Made by a program: the position numbers and the translations under genes
Shown: positions 8,852-20,548 of the stretch, piece by piece
Layout of the letters: each line of letters opens with the position of its first letter
Position numbering within the stretch: the stretch's first letter is position 1
Assembly: GCA_019096155.1 (NCBI GenBank)
Contig: JAHCVI010000006.1
Location: 372,001 to 436,000 of the forward strand
Length of the DNA stretch: 64,000 bases
Source of the DNA: Staphylotrichum longicolle
Lineage: Eukaryota > Ascomycota > Sordariomycetes > Sordariales > Chaetomiaceae
Direction of reading: 5' to 3'
The notes under the pieces: model-generated
The model's input: only the letters and a program-made list of their open reading frames with translations
What the model was told of the DNA's origin: nothing
Databases searched by the model: none

Positions 8852-11800
8852 ATGCCAGACACCTCCAGGCCACGCACGCCGACCTTTCGCTTTGGACAGG
8901 CCGGGAACCCGGACCAACCCTTCACCTTCGCCGATGGATGGGTAAACGCAGATAACTCCAAACCCCGGCAGTCTTCACCTACCCTCTCACCCTCTGGCCA
9001 ACACCTCTCACCCTCTGGCCAACACCTCTCACCCTCTGGCCAACACCTCTCCCCCTCTGACGGAACCGGTACGATGCGGGCGTACCGGGCAAGATCAGCC
9101 AGTCCACAATCCCGCTGGGATGATCCGTCCAACCACACCGCCGGCTCTGCAAACGGTCCGGCTGGGCCGTCGCGGTCCGCTTTTGAAGGCTTTGGAGCGC
9201 TTCTCGGCGCCCTCCCTTCCTCTGCCCCATCAACCCCAACTGCTCGTCACAATCTTGTCCTGTCCGTCGAGGCAAATGACGAAGAACGCCATGTCGACAC
9301 CCTGGGGCGGACCTCGGGCCGCAACACGCCCCCTGCCTACAACTCTGGTGAACACATGAGCATAGATTTCTCACTACGCATCCTCCACAGTTCGACCCCG
9401 TCGCCCTCTCGTGAACCCTCCCCCCAACCTGCAACAAGCAACGTGGCCCTGGCCCCTCGTCACCATATGCGCGATCGCACTTCTGATGCCTCCAGTAGCT
9501 CGGGTCTGGAGGAAGGAGCATCGCCATATGACGTGCGCTGCGAAACCCTTCCGGCCCATCGGGTTTTCTCGGCCGAGTTCCAATCAACTCTGCAGGCGGG
9601 ATTGGGCATCGCAAGAGACACCCAAGCTGTTGTGGAAAGTTTACACCGTCTTGCCAGGGATGATAAAAACTTGAAGAAGCTCTTGGACGATGCCAATAAA
9701 CTGTGCGCCTTTGAGGGCTCAGACACGAAGACCATTGCTGTGTTGGGGGATTCAGGGCAAGGTAAACCCATCCATACTCCCTTTTGCCGTGTTTCTCTCG
9801 AATGCGGGCGGGTGCTGACTGGCGGCAGGAAAGAGCAGTCTCATCAATTCTCTCTTGGATTTCCCCGGGATTGCAAAAACAGTATGATGCCAATAGCTCT
9901 TTGAACAACATTCGTCTGACAACTGCTCCAGGGAGACATGGGCTCAGCATGCACCTCAGTGGTCACCGAGTACAGGCAAAAGACGCGTGCCCATACTGGA
10001 TTCATCACCATCGAGGTCGAGCACTTGTCGCCGTCAGCAATAGAGGAAGTCATTGGAGAACTCTTATGGAACTACCGGCAGTTGTATCTTCCAGGGGTTG
10101 AGGAGGAAGGTCCCTCGGCCGACACCTTCCCCCAGCGCCAGCGAGAGTCGGCCCAGGCGTGGTCGGCATTGGAAGCCGCGTTCCAGCACAAGCGGGGCTT
10201 CAGGGAGGAACTGCTGCAGGACATGTCTGATGGCGCTCTGGAGCGGCTCACGGCGCAGCTGGTCGAGTGGGCGCGCGAGATTGAGTGGCCCGAGGGCGCT
10301 GTCAACGGGCTCTGGCGGTCGACCGCCGAGAGCGCCGAGGAATGTGTCGAGAAAACCGCCGTGTTTATGCAAGACCGGTACTGGCCGTTTACCAAGATCA
10401 TCCGCGTCTACCTGAACGCGCAGGTGCTCAAGACAGGCGTCGTCCTTGCAGATCTGCCCGGTAAGTGTTTCCTTTCCATCCCCTCAGGGCCGGAACCACC
10501 AACCCCTGATCCAACCTTGACAACCAGGCCTGCAGGACACCAACCTCGCCCGGGTGCGCGCGACACACGACTACCTGCTGCGATGCAACCACATCTTTGT
10601 CGTCGCCAACATCTCCCGCGCCATCACAGACCAGTCCCTCCGATCATCGCTCTTTTCCGTTGTCTCGCGCCACGTGCCGATGGAGTGGGAGGACTCTGCA
10701 GCACAGAGCCTCAAGATCGCCGTCGTGTGCACCAAGAGCGAAGTACGTTTCATTCTTCGTCTCCTTCTTCCCCTCCAACTCTCTTCTCGCCATCGCTAAA
10801 CACAAAACAAAACAAAAATAGGAAATCAACCTCGACACAGCACGCCGCGATATCTGCGCCCGCTCCTCAAAGCCCATCACTGCCTCCCTCCTCACCGACC
10901 TCGACGCCCAAATCATCACCGCCAAGTCCACCGGCAACCGACCCCTGAGAAAACACCTCAAGCTCCAGCGCGAACGGCTCCTCGTCGACGCCCGCAACGC
11001 CCACGTCACCGCCGCCCTGCAGGCCGCGTACGCCACCAAAGCGGGACCGGGGGGCGGCCGGCTCGACGTGTTCTGCGTCTCCAACGCGTGGTATGCCAAG
11101 CACGCGCGCAAGGGGAATGTGGAAATGGTGCGCGCCAGCGGGGTGCCGGCGCTGCGGCGGTTCTGCTATGCCATGGCGGCGGATGCGCAGCTGAGGGGGC
11201 GAGGAACTGGTTGGGGGTGAGGGTGTTTGGGGTGGTGAACTCGGTGGAGCTGTGGGTTGCTGGACGGTTGGGGACCTGTCGTGTGGGCTGGGGAGGGAAG
11301 GATCTGGGAAGGGGGAGTCTGGAAGATTTTGGGGGAGTTGGTGAGTACATACGTACCTTGTCTGCCTACCGACTGGTGGCTTCTTGCTGGTGGCACGAGA
11401 TGGGGGAGGTTATTCTTGGGGTGCCTCAGATTTCCAGCGGACGAATGCTGACTGGGGTTTTGTTCCAGCCGGGTATGCTCACGACTGCGGTAGGGAAGCT
11501 GACGGATAGTTTTCGGTCTTGTTTCGTGGAGCAGATTCTCAAGATGATTGGTAGGTGCAGATCTGAGACATGGAAGGTGAGGGCGTTTTTGCTGACAAAA
11601 AGAAAGACTACCAGCACCCCGCGTGGATGAAAGCCGCAGACGCGGAAGCTAAGAAGTGGGAAGAGGTACGTTCACCACGATTCTGACTGGCTGTTTGCCG
11701 CGCTGACGATTGCAAAAGTGGCGCTGGAGTACGTTGGCTCCGTCATGTTTACCAACATGAACCGTGATGCTAACCGTCATACACAGATCAGTACTCGGCA

Positions 11801-12628
11801 TGGTGTGGCAACAACGGCCGGCACAGCACGACAAAGCGGACCGCCGACTGGAACGCGAAGATTATTTGGAAGATGCGTGCCGAGTTGGATTTCCAATGGG
11901 ACATTGTCGAGGAGGAGATCGGTACCGTCTTTGGCGAGCTGCTGGCCACCGTTAGAGCACATTTCAATGTGCTTACAGCGGCAATTTCAACGACATCTGT
12001 GTCCAGTGGGCTCCGCGCACGACTGCTGGTTGGCATTAGTGCCGGGGTGGAGGGATGCGAATACGCCGTTACTCGGACCAAGGAAATCTTTGCCCAGGAT
12101 GTGAAGTAAGGGCTTCAACGCTCCCTGCCGCTGTTTAACCCGTTGCTCACCTACTTTTCTCACTCGAACTTCTCCGTCGCTACGCCTCTGAGTCAAGTCC
12201 CGGCTCCTTCATTCTGGATGCCATGGTTCCTACCTACAGAGCTGCTAGTGCCCAACACGGTATGCATTATGCCCAGGCCGCCCCCGGAGAATGCCAAGAT
12301 TGACAGAGGTCTAGGAAAAGACAAGAAAAAGAGACAGATTCACATCGTTGAGGCCCGTATCAGAGATGAGATCCTCTTCCCGAGCGCTGCCATCGCTTTG
12401 CAACAACGGCTGGATGCTCTTCTTGACCGGCAGAAGACAATGCTGACGGCGATCTTGGCGCAGGTTGCCAACGGCGTCGAGGCAGACCTGAAATGCGTCT
12501 TGGGTTCCCACATGGGAGTGTCACAAGAGGATCCTGGGGCAGACAGGTTCCAGCTACAAAGGCTTTCGGAAAGGTCGAAGGTGCTAAAGGCGAGAGCTGA
12601 GGAGGTGCGCCGTATTGCCGCTGCGTGA
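8852..12628 (+). CDS. Dynamin-like large GTPase (SLIP-GC-type), frame broken in this assembly
   Basis: Large GTPase of a fungal family annotated as P-loop or nuclear GTPase SLIP-GC-like; role unknown. Eleven exons: 8852-9761, 9829-9881, 9932-10460, 10528-10742, 10822-11340, 11469-11550, 11607-11665, 11719-11728, 11787-12105, 12198-12259 and 12309-12628, about 1025 residues. G1 is GDSGQGKSS (split by intron 1), the G2 Thr lies in ACTSVVTEY, G3 is DLPG and G4 is TKSE. The first 250 residues are Ser/Pro-rich and hold a heptapeptide repeat. The 3' half is helical. In exon 5 the frame breaks at 11195-11199 (one G short) and returns near 11254-11258, so the assembled sequence stops at 11218. Exon 8 is only 10 nt. 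GTPase class is firm; the exact 3' exons are inferred from splice phase and family pattern. Confidence 0.8.
8984..9060 (+). repeat. 21-bp tandem repeat inside the GTPase gene
   Basis: Three exact copies of a 21-base unit (8984-9004, 9005-9025, 9026-9046) plus a partial fourth encode LSPSGQH repeated. The unit is a multiple of three, so copy-number change would keep frame. Confidence 0.9.
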
Positions 12629-12959
12629 GGGCCTGTGAATTGCATTTGCACGAAAAGGAGAGCGTCTTATATCAAGGTTGTCTGTCAGCGTGGAACTTCG
12701 CGACTGAGCATTCCAGCCTGTCCTTTTAATTATGTATGAGATGGAAGTTATGTCGTCGCCTTCTCTTTCCCTCTCACCCAGACACAGTGGTGCCTACCCG
12801 TACACCGTGACCCAAGGACTTTTTGGGGAAGTCCGGACTCAGGAATGTCCAAGATTCCACCACCTTGAGCACCGCTGGTCTAAACTCCCTTTCTATAACC
12901 ACCACTCTCAGTCAAACAACTCTCAACCAATCCTCACACACGATACAATCACTTTCAAA
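12629..12959. other. Short intergenic region, amidohydrolase promoter
   Basis: About 330 bases between same-strand genes. The segment just before the ATG is rich in C, T and A (CAAACAACTCTCAACC type), usual for fungal 5' leaders. Nothing else is seen. Confidence 0.45.
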
Positions 12960-13987
12960 ATGACCCCTCCCTTGATCACCCTCGAAGAGCACTTCTTCTC
13001 CACCCCGCTCCCCGCGTCCCTCCAATCCCTCTACACCGAGCAACTAACCCACATCCCGTCCCTCCTCCCCAAACTCACCGACCTCGCCGCCCTCCGCCGC
13101 CTCGACATGGACGCCGGCGGCATCGCCCTGCAAGTTATCAGCCACGCGCCGGGCCTGTGCGCCCACGACCTCGCCGCCTGCCGCGCGGCCAACGACCAGC
13201 TCGCCGCCGCGATCCGGGCCGAGGACCTCCGCGCGGGGAAACTGGAAGGGAGGAGCGGTCGGTTTGCGGGTTTCGCCGTCGCCCCCATGGCCGACCCTGC
13301 CGCGGCGGCGGACGAGCTGCGGCGGGCGGTGCGGCAGCTGGGGTTCGTCGGCGCGCTGGTGGATAATCGCTGCCAGGGTAGGTTCTACGACGGGGAGGAG
13401 TATGAGGTGTGGTGGGCTGCGTGGAGGAGCTCGGGGTGCCGGTGTATTTGCACCCGAGCTGGGCGGGGGAGGAAGAGATGAAGGGGAAGTATGAGGGGAA
13501 CTTTGAGGCGGCGGCGGCAAGGAGCATGGCGTCGAGCGGGATGGGGTGGCATTGTGAGACGGGGCTGCATGTGCTGAGGCTGTTTGCGGCCGGGCTGTTT
13601 GATAGACGGCCTGGGCTGAAGATTGTCATTGGGCATATGGGGGAGATGATTCCGTTCATGTTGCAGAGGATTCAGGCGCTGAGTCGGAGGTGGGGGCCGT
13701 TTCGGAGGGACTTTGGGACGGTGTACGCGGAGAACATCTGGATCACGACGAGCGGCGTGTGGAGCCTGGATCCCTTACGGTGTATCCTGGCGAATACCAG
13801 GCTGGATCATATTCTGTACAGTGTTGACTATCCTTTCCAGTCGAACGAGGCTGGGCTGGAGTGGATTCGGGAGTTGGAGCAGAGCGGTCTCGTGGATGAG
13901 GAACAGCTCAAGGCTATTGCGTATGGAAACGCTGAGAAGCTGCTTGGTGTCGAACTCCCTGGCCGTCCTCAAGGAGCGCTGAATTGA
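12960..13987 (+). CDS. Amidohydrolase-family decarboxylase, one frameshift
   Basis: Metal-dependent TIM-barrel enzyme of the Amidohydro_2 group that includes gamma-resorcylate and 2,3-dihydroxybenzoate decarboxylases. Substrate is probably an aromatic acid, but this is not shown by sequence. Single exon, about 342 residues once the frame is joined. Metal and catalytic residues are present in order: LEEHF near residue 10 (Glu-x-His), YLHPSW (His), IGHMGE (His) and SVDYPF (Asp). The frame breaks at 13414-13416, where TGGTGGGCTGC needs one more G. As assembled, the first frame ends at 13481 and loses the catalytic C-terminal half. Both halves match one family without a gap, so a missing base is likelier than two genes. 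Catalytic residues are intact, which argues against old decay. Confidence 0.85.
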
Positions 13988-14601
13988 TTGGCGCGCTCTC
14001 AGAACGTAGAACTGCTCGATACCAAGTTGTCGAGAGATGCCGTGCTTTATCGGCGTGTTAAGTAACAGAAGAAATGTGAGAGTTCAACTTGCCTTCAAGA
14101 AAAAAAGGGCCTTTATCCAACTGTTGAGGTTTTCGGACCAGCTTCTGGCCTTAAATGGATGTCAAATCTGAACCGCAACTGGATTTGATTCATGTCTTCG
14201 GATACCTCAAGGTCACAATCAGACGACATGAGGTAACTGATTCAAGAATCGGACGAGAGATGTAGACAGAGGGAATTCAGTTACATTGGTAAAGTGGTGT
14301 AGTGCTGTATTACCAGCCTACAGCAACCTCTGAAAACTTTGAATCCCTCCATTTAAAAGATTCGAAGATCTTAGTATGATGGTCGAACAAAAAGATCAAA
14401 GCAAAGATCAATGCCAAGACCAATACTTACAAGTCCGAGCCCCTGACTGTGCACCTGAATATCATCCCAGTTCGCAGAGATGAGGTTTCAACTTCTCCTT
14501 TTCCAAGTTTTTATGCAAGGATGATTTGAGGAAAAGTCCGGCAAAAAGCAATCGGATGACGATGAGATCTCAGAAAGCCTGAGGAAAAAATGAAGTTGTT
14601 A
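13988..14601. other. AT-richer intergenic region, no gene seen
   Basis: About 610 bases, visibly richer in A and T than the flanks, with no convincing open frame. It ends in an A-run (T-run on the minus strand) that serves the tRNA-like gene. Confidence 0.5.
14585..14590 (-). terminator. Pol III terminator of the tRNA-like gene
   Basis: Six A on the plus strand (six T on the minus strand) about a dozen bases past the tRNA 3' end. Confidence 0.6.
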
Positions 14602-14674
14602 CTCCTCCGGGAAGGCTCGAACTTCCAACCTCCTGATTACAGTCAGACGCGCTAGCCAATTGCGCCACAGAGGA
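14602..14674 (-). tRNA. tRNA-like gene with a six-base anticodon loop (Thr- or Tyr-like)
   Basis: On the minus strand the acceptor stem (TCCTCTG/CGGAGGA, one G-T pair), D arm (GCGC/GCGC), variable loop and T arm (GGAAG-TTCGAGC-CTTCC) are all sound, and both internal promoter boxes look normal. The anticodon stem TCTGA/TCAGG encloses only CTGTAA, six bases instead of seven. If one T is missing the loop would be CTTGTAA and the anticodon TGT (Thr). Read as it stands, GTA (Tyr) is the alternative, but no intron is present as would be usual for Tyr. Either a decayed tRNA or a one-base assembly loss. Confidence 0.75.
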
Positions 14675-14983
14675 TCAACGACATTTTGTCAGGTTTGTGG
14701 AGGCCTCAAGAATGGCTGGTTGCTGGGCCAGATTGCGTCTCTCCTCTTCTTCACATCATCATTGTTTGACCAAGTTCATACTGGAGGGAGCGGCACCTCA
14801 GTATCACATGTGCCTACTTGCCTTGATCATTTGATAAATCAGAATGTAAGATTGAATTGAAACCATCGCAACTCTCCTTGAGGTATCTTAATCAGCACTT
14901 GAAGCAAAGCACACCCATTACATTCCATCTGTCCCTCCCACGCTCCGTCGGATCAGATTTCGAACACCACCAACCACATTCCC
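14675..14983. other. Short intergenic region
   Basis: About 310 bases between the tRNA-like gene and the 3' end of the GMC gene; nothing recognised. Confidence 0.45.
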
Positions 14984-16870
14984 TCACAATCCCTTCGCGC
15001 GATCCTCCTTGATCAGATCCGCCGCCCGCTCCGCAACAGCGTACACCACGCTCTGGATATTCCCGACCGGCTCCAGCGGGAACACGCTCGCGTCCACGAC
15101 CCGCAGCCTCCTGGTCCCGTACACGCGCAGCCGCTCGTCCACGACGCCGCCCTGCGCCCGCGGCCGCATCGCGCAGCTGCCCGCCACGTGGAACACCGAG
15201 ATCTGGCGCTGCCGCACGATCTCGCGCGCGGCCTCGAGGTCGTCGGCGCGCAGCTCGGGGAGCCGCTTGCCGCCCTGCTTGAGCACGCCGCCGAAGGGGG
15301 TCGCGGGGTCGACGATGCGCTCAACGAACTGCACGGCGCGCGCGAGCAGCTCGAGGTCGAGCGGGTTGGAGTTGTACTTGGGGTCCCAGAGCGGGGCCGC
15401 CGTGACGGACGGCGCGGTGATGTGCACGCTGCCGCGCGAGAAGGGCTGGTTGATGATGGTCATGATGGTGATGTAGTTCTCGGGCAGGACAGGGGTGATG
15501 TAGTGCGCCATGCTGGTCGGGCGGTCGGGGATGGAGACTTGGCTGGGGAAGAGGAGGTACTGGAAGGTGGCCTCGCTGGAGGACTCGACGAGGGCCTGGA
15601 TGGCCTGGGCGTCAGGGGTGGTGAGGTTGGATGAGTGCTGGGAGAAGAGCTCTTTCTTAGCTTCGGTGGGGAGGACGCCGGAGCCGTCGACGAGCGGCGA
15701 GTATGCGACGCTAATGACGCTTTGACCGAGGGGCCCGGCGCCGCCCGACTGGTACATGCCGATGAGGGCTTGGAGGAGGTTGGCATCCCGCAGCACATCG
15801 CCTGAGGGCACGCCGTCGGCGACCTCGAAACTCTGGCAGACAATGGGGTGGTCCTGCAGGTTCTCACCCACGTTGGCGTTCTCGACGACCACGGGGATGT
15901 TGTGCTTCTCGAGCAGCTCACGACCCCCAACACCAGAGAGCTCGAGGATTTGGGGTGTCTGCAATGCACCTGCGGCGAGGATGACTTCGGCGCTGGCGGA
16001 GACCTGCTTCTTCTGGCCGTCCTTGGTGATAATCTCGACGCCTGTGGCGACGGCATCCTCGCCGCTGGCCGTGTCAAAGAGCACCTTGCTCACAAGGGTC
16101 TCGGTCAGGACGACGAGGTTTGGCCGCTTGGCGACCTCGGGGGTGTAGTATCCGGTAGCGGCATAGCTCCTGGTGCAGGTGGCCGGGTCGATGCTCGCGT
16201 GATTCTGGAACGCACCCAGCGCGTTGCCGTCGCGGGGATCGCCTGAGATCTCGAGGCCGAGGTCGGCAAACGTCTTGAACCAAGCCTTGTTCGTCACACC
16301 ATATCCCTCGCTGTAGGAGACATGGATGGGTCCGTCGCCCTTGGCCAAGTCCTCGTTGAGGTAGGTCAGACCGAGCAGGTCCCGGGCGGACTGGGGCGGC
16401 GCGTGGACGGTCGCAAACTTGCGGAAGTATGGGGCAAGCGCGTCGTAGTTCCAGCTCGGGTTGCCCAGGGCTGCCCAGGAATCGATGTTGCCCTTGGACG
16501 GGTAGACCAGCATCAGGAAATTGAGGGCCGAGCTGCCACCGAGCATCTTGCCTCGGGCCTGGTTGACACACCGGCCGTTCAGTGTTGGCTGTGTCACTCG
16601 TTAGCCGGACGTAGCGGACTGGGATACCCGGCGGATGGCACCAACCTGTGGAGGGGAGCAGAAGTTCCAGTCGTACTCGTCCTTGCCGTACAGACCGGCG
16701 ACCAGACCCGGCGTCAGCACCATGGGATCCGCACGGCGGTCTGCGCCGGCCTCGACGACGAGAACACGGACATTGCTGTCTTCGGTGAGGCGGTTGGCGA
16801 GCACCAAGCCAGCAGTGCCGCCGCCGACGACAATGTAGTCGAACGGCTGTTCGAGGTCAACAGCAGACAT
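14984..16870 (-). CDS. GMC-family FAD oxidoreductase
   Basis: Glucose-methanol-choline family flavoenzyme oxidising an alcohol; choline dehydrogenase-like or aryl-alcohol oxidase-like, substrate not resolvable. Exons 16870-16646 and 16588-14984 give 609 residues; the 57-nt intron has donor GTTGGT, a GCTAAC branch site and acceptor CACAG. The N-terminal dinucleotide-binding motif is VVGGGTAGLVLANRL. GMC signature 1 is GKMLGGSSALNFL. Signature 2 is around GALQTPQILELSGVG. The active-site His lies in VFHVAGSCAM, and the C-terminal block is VVDASVFPLEPVGNIQ. No signal peptide is seen, so it is probably intracellular. Frame is intact. It is convergent with the amidohydrolase, but two genes do not make a pathway. 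Confidence 0.92.
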
Positions 16871-19316
16871 GATGACTCGTCCTGGCTGGACAATCGATCT
16901 GGAAGGGGAGTGGGGTCGGTAACACAGAGAACACAAAACAAAGTCGGCAGGTATCACGCGCGATCGAGTCGGTGAATCGACCTTGGGGTGGCTCAAGTGT
17001 TTAGGGTAGTACTTGAGCAGGGTTGCGTTTCACGCGGCGGAGGAAAGTGCAGGAAAGAGACACGAACTGATATATCGTGATGGAACAACAAACCCCTCCG
17101 TCGAGCTCCCCTCAGCTTCGCCAAGCGAAGAGGTGCTTCCTCGGCCGCCCCTCAACTCACCCCCTTGGCCCAGGAGACCCCTCCCGGCCTTGTTGGCCGC
17201 GACAGGAACCAACAAGGTTTAGCCATCACGTCTGTGGTGCCATAGCTCCACCCAAGTTGACCCAACAGCTTCCTCAAACCCTGGGGCCTGGTCAATGGCG
17301 ATCATTTCTATTTTGCGCAGAATGAGGGTCGGCAGTTATCGATGCATGCATGGAACGACGCCGGAGGAGTTGCCTTGTGTGAAGAGAGTGTCAGGAGAAC
17401 CTCCCCGCTCACCCCATCTTGCGTAGACATGTTGTGCTGGAGGCCATTGACAATAGTGAGTGCGTTGTCTCAGCCCAAGGAACTGATTGCCTCGTTCGGT
17501 CAAGGGTCGACTCAAAATGGGGAAATCAAGTGCGAAACCATACTTTCTGGAAAATGCCGTTGAAGAACCGTCAGGGGAAGAAAGGGCGCGGGGCGAAGTG
17601 GGATGAGCTCCAGGAACACGGCGGGGTCGCCAACGACTGGTCCAATGACCGCTTCTCGAGCGTGCCTGCCTGGTTTTCTTGATGGGATGGTGAAGATGGG
17701 GTGACGGATGCAACCGTGTGCTGGGTTCCTGGCAGGAGCGCGGGTGGGTTCCGCGCCGCGCTTGCTTGCCGGACCCGGTTACCACAGCACCAAGACCGTT
17801 GATTGCTGCAGGAGCAGCGAATTATCGATGCACAAAATGCACCCAAGGGCCCGGGTCTCCACAGGCCCTCCACAGGCGAAACGAACCATTCCCGTTTCCT
17901 GCCAATGCGAGTCGCAGCACCAATCCCCGGGTCCCCGGCTCGTGCCCGGTTCGGTTCGCGGATGCGTTCTCACTGGCCCGACCCTTGTTTGGATGATGCA
18001 GATCTCGGAGACCAGGCCTCGCTTCCAGTCTTTTGTTCCCCGTCCGCGTGGAGTTCAACGGTCGCCGCGCACATGTGGACCTGAGACACCCACCACACAT
18101 CCACACATCCACAGTTGAGCCCACAGACAGTGCAGCACACTGTCTCGACTGGACGGACGGCCGGATGGATCCTGTGCAACAGCGACACCCGCTGCAGAAG
18201 AAGACTTGGTAGCCGTTCAGCCGTTGCAGATACTGCCCACCATGCTGGCACCCGAACGCGAGTGGGTTGCAGATCCCCATCCACAATATTCGCCGACCAT
18301 TTTACCACAGAACTCGCCCGGCAGGTGGCCGTGATTACTGTGTACCAAGTATGGAGTTGTTGCATGCGCACATTTGGGGCACGGGGGACCTGGTCCCGAC
18401 CTCGGTATTGTTATCCCATCTTGGGCCCTCCTCGAGCCGTCCCAAGCGCCCAGGAGGGCTTGGAGGGATATCACAGCAAACCGCTCAGGGGCTAGTGTCC
18501 AGCTTTGCTTTGTTCTGCCACTTCGTACAGTACACACAGTATCAATGTGCAACGTCGGGGCGGACCACATGTGAACCAGTCTCTGAGGGAATGCTCGTGC
18601 TCCTCTCGACCGGCCCGCGCTACTGCGCGCCATTGAAGCCTTGTTCTGCCTCTCCAGACAGTCGGAGCTCATCCACAACGGCCCGGTGGACCTCCCTCAC
18701 CTCCCCGAGCACAACATGGCCCAGCATGGTTAGGGCCATTCTCGGCCTCGCTCCCCTGTCCCGGCTCGACCCAGTCCCAGGGTCGCCTCTGGAAGGGTCT
18801 CCGTGGGAATACCCGGTGTCCAAGCCGGTAGTTCTGCAAGCGATTGTGAAGATCTTCAGTCTTGTTTCTTTTCTTGTCGTGCCCATTTTGCTCGAGTTTT
18901 CTTTTCCTCTTGTTCTGGGCATCTCTACCCTGCAACTTGACCGCTGCGCTCTGAGGGCTCCCGCCCAGTCCAGCCCCTGAATCCCTCACCTCCACGGCAG
19001 GACAGCCAGGACCCCATGCGAGCCCGTCCCGTGGCATAACACCACCGGCATTCAGATTGAAATGCTGCACCGCTTCAGACATCACGAGCCCTTGCCCTTG
19101 CTCCCGCTTCTCTCCCCGTTGACAGGTTCCACCGCCACAACTGCCGTCCGGTGTGGTCCTACATAGTGCACGCGGTATATTGCAGCCCAGGTTCCAACCC
19201 GTTCCTCCCCCGATCACTCCAACCCTCTCTCCTCTCGGTACCATTTTCCGGTCAATGAGCACCAGCGGCAGTCCGACAGCACCGGCAACAGGCCCAGATC
19301 ACAGACTCACGACGCC
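16871..19316. other. 2.4-kb gene-poor region
   Basis: No exon with family similarity or matched splice sites. Open frames up to about 240 codons exist on both strands but overlap each other and look like chance in GC-rich DNA. A small hairpin (CTTCGC-CAA-GCGAAG) sits at 17116-17130. It must include the start-side flanks of both the GMC and rhodopsin-like genes, which are divergent. Confidence 0.5.
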
Positions 19317-20548
19317 ATGTTCGAATACGTCGAGTTCCCGGTGCTGCCCATCGTCAAGGTGCATCTCATAATCAACGCCGTCCTCGCCTTCTTCACTGTG
19401 CTGGTCGTGGGCCTGCGTCTAGCGGCTCGCTTCATGTCGGGGGCCGGACTCTGGTGGGATGACTACCTCATCTTGTTTGCCGTGCCCCAGGGCTTGGGCA
19501 TGTTGATCATCCAGGGACTGTGTGAGTACTCTGAGAGTCCCAGTAAAATGCAAATTCAAAACTAAAACCTCGATCCAGGGATGCCAATGGGCATCGGCTT
19601 CGACATGCCCGCAACGCTGCCGAATCTCGAAACCATTCTCAAGATGCTGGTCGCCTACGAGCTCATCTACGCCACAAGCATCAGTACCATCAAGATCAGC
19701 GTCATGATCTTCTACCTCCGTGTTTTCGTAAACAGAGGTCTCCGCATCGCCACCAAGGCCGCCCTAGCCTTTGTCGTTACGTGGAGCGTCGCCAACATCC
19801 TCCAAGTCTTTCTGATCTGCCGCCCCTTTGCCAAAACCTACAGCCTGACGGTCGAGGGCACATGCGGCAACCAGGTGGCATCTTTCATTGCCATTGGCGC
19901 CTTCAACATCATCACCGATGTGATTATCTCACCCTGCCGCTGCCGACCGTCTGGCTCTGAAGATGTCCACGCCGGCCAAGCTCGGTCTGACCGGCGTCTT
20001 TCTCGTTGGCCTGATGTGAGTGTCGCCCACGTCTCTAGGGTGAGCCGTACTGACAAACCCCCAGTGTCAGCGTCATCGCCATCATCCGTATCGTCACCCT
20101 GACCCAACTCGACCTGATGAACCTCACGGGCACCATGATCTGGGCCGACTTCTGGTCCGCCACTGAGCCAAACCTGGCCATCCTATGCGTCAGCTTGCCC
20201 ATGTTGGGCTCGCTCTGGTCACGCTGTTTCGGGCGCCAGGGCGCCTCCAAGCTCGGGTACTCGGGCGAAAACGGCACCAACGGCAGCGCCTTCAGCAAGC
20301 TGAAGAACCAGAGCAACCAGAACAACCAGATTGCGCTCGAGAGCATCTATGCTGCGAACCAGGAAGTTCATTATCAGTCCGCAATTGCTACCGCCGCCAC
20401 GCCGGACCCCGACCGAGACCTGTCCACATACGCCGACCGAGACAAGGACAGCGGCTCTGATGTGGCCTTGACAGAGCATGAAACTTGTCGACAGGATAAG
20501 AATGGGGGTATCAGGGTGCAGACAAAGTGGACCATCTCCCACGACTGA
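19317..20548 (+). CDS. Fungal rhodopsin-like seven-helix membrane protein, two frameshifts
   Basis: Integral membrane protein of the fungal rhodopsin-domain family (related to Pth11-type proteins). Exons 19317-19521, 19579-20015 and 20065-20548; about 375 residues after frame repair. N-terminal helices (VKVHLIINAVLAFFTVLVVGL; LILFAVPQGLGMLIIQ) follow the order expected, with the family WWDDYL motif between helices 1 and 2. A Cys-containing loop (TYSLTVEGTCGNQVAS) precedes helix 5. The C-terminal tail after SLWSRCFGRQ is polar with Asn/Gln and Asp/Arg stretches. The frame breaks twice: at 19927-19930 (ATCTC where ATCCTC is expected) and 19955-19958 (GCTCTG where GCTCCTG is expected). Each is consistent with one missing base, and reading frame and splice phase then agree to the stop. 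Confidence 0.82.

Noticed and set aside
12260..12308. Frame break near the end of the GTPase gene
   Set aside because: Resolved as an intron with acceptor GACAGAG, which restores HG-LGKDKKK in phase.
13409..13987. Second separate gene after the amidohydrolase N-terminal frame
   Set aside because: Its start would be GTG and its content continues the same protein family without gap, so a frameshift is simpler.
18267..18980. 237-codon plus-strand open frame in the 17-19 kb gap
   Set aside because: No domain, overlaps an equally long antisense frame at 18669-19262, no splice partners; looks like chance in GC-rich DNA.
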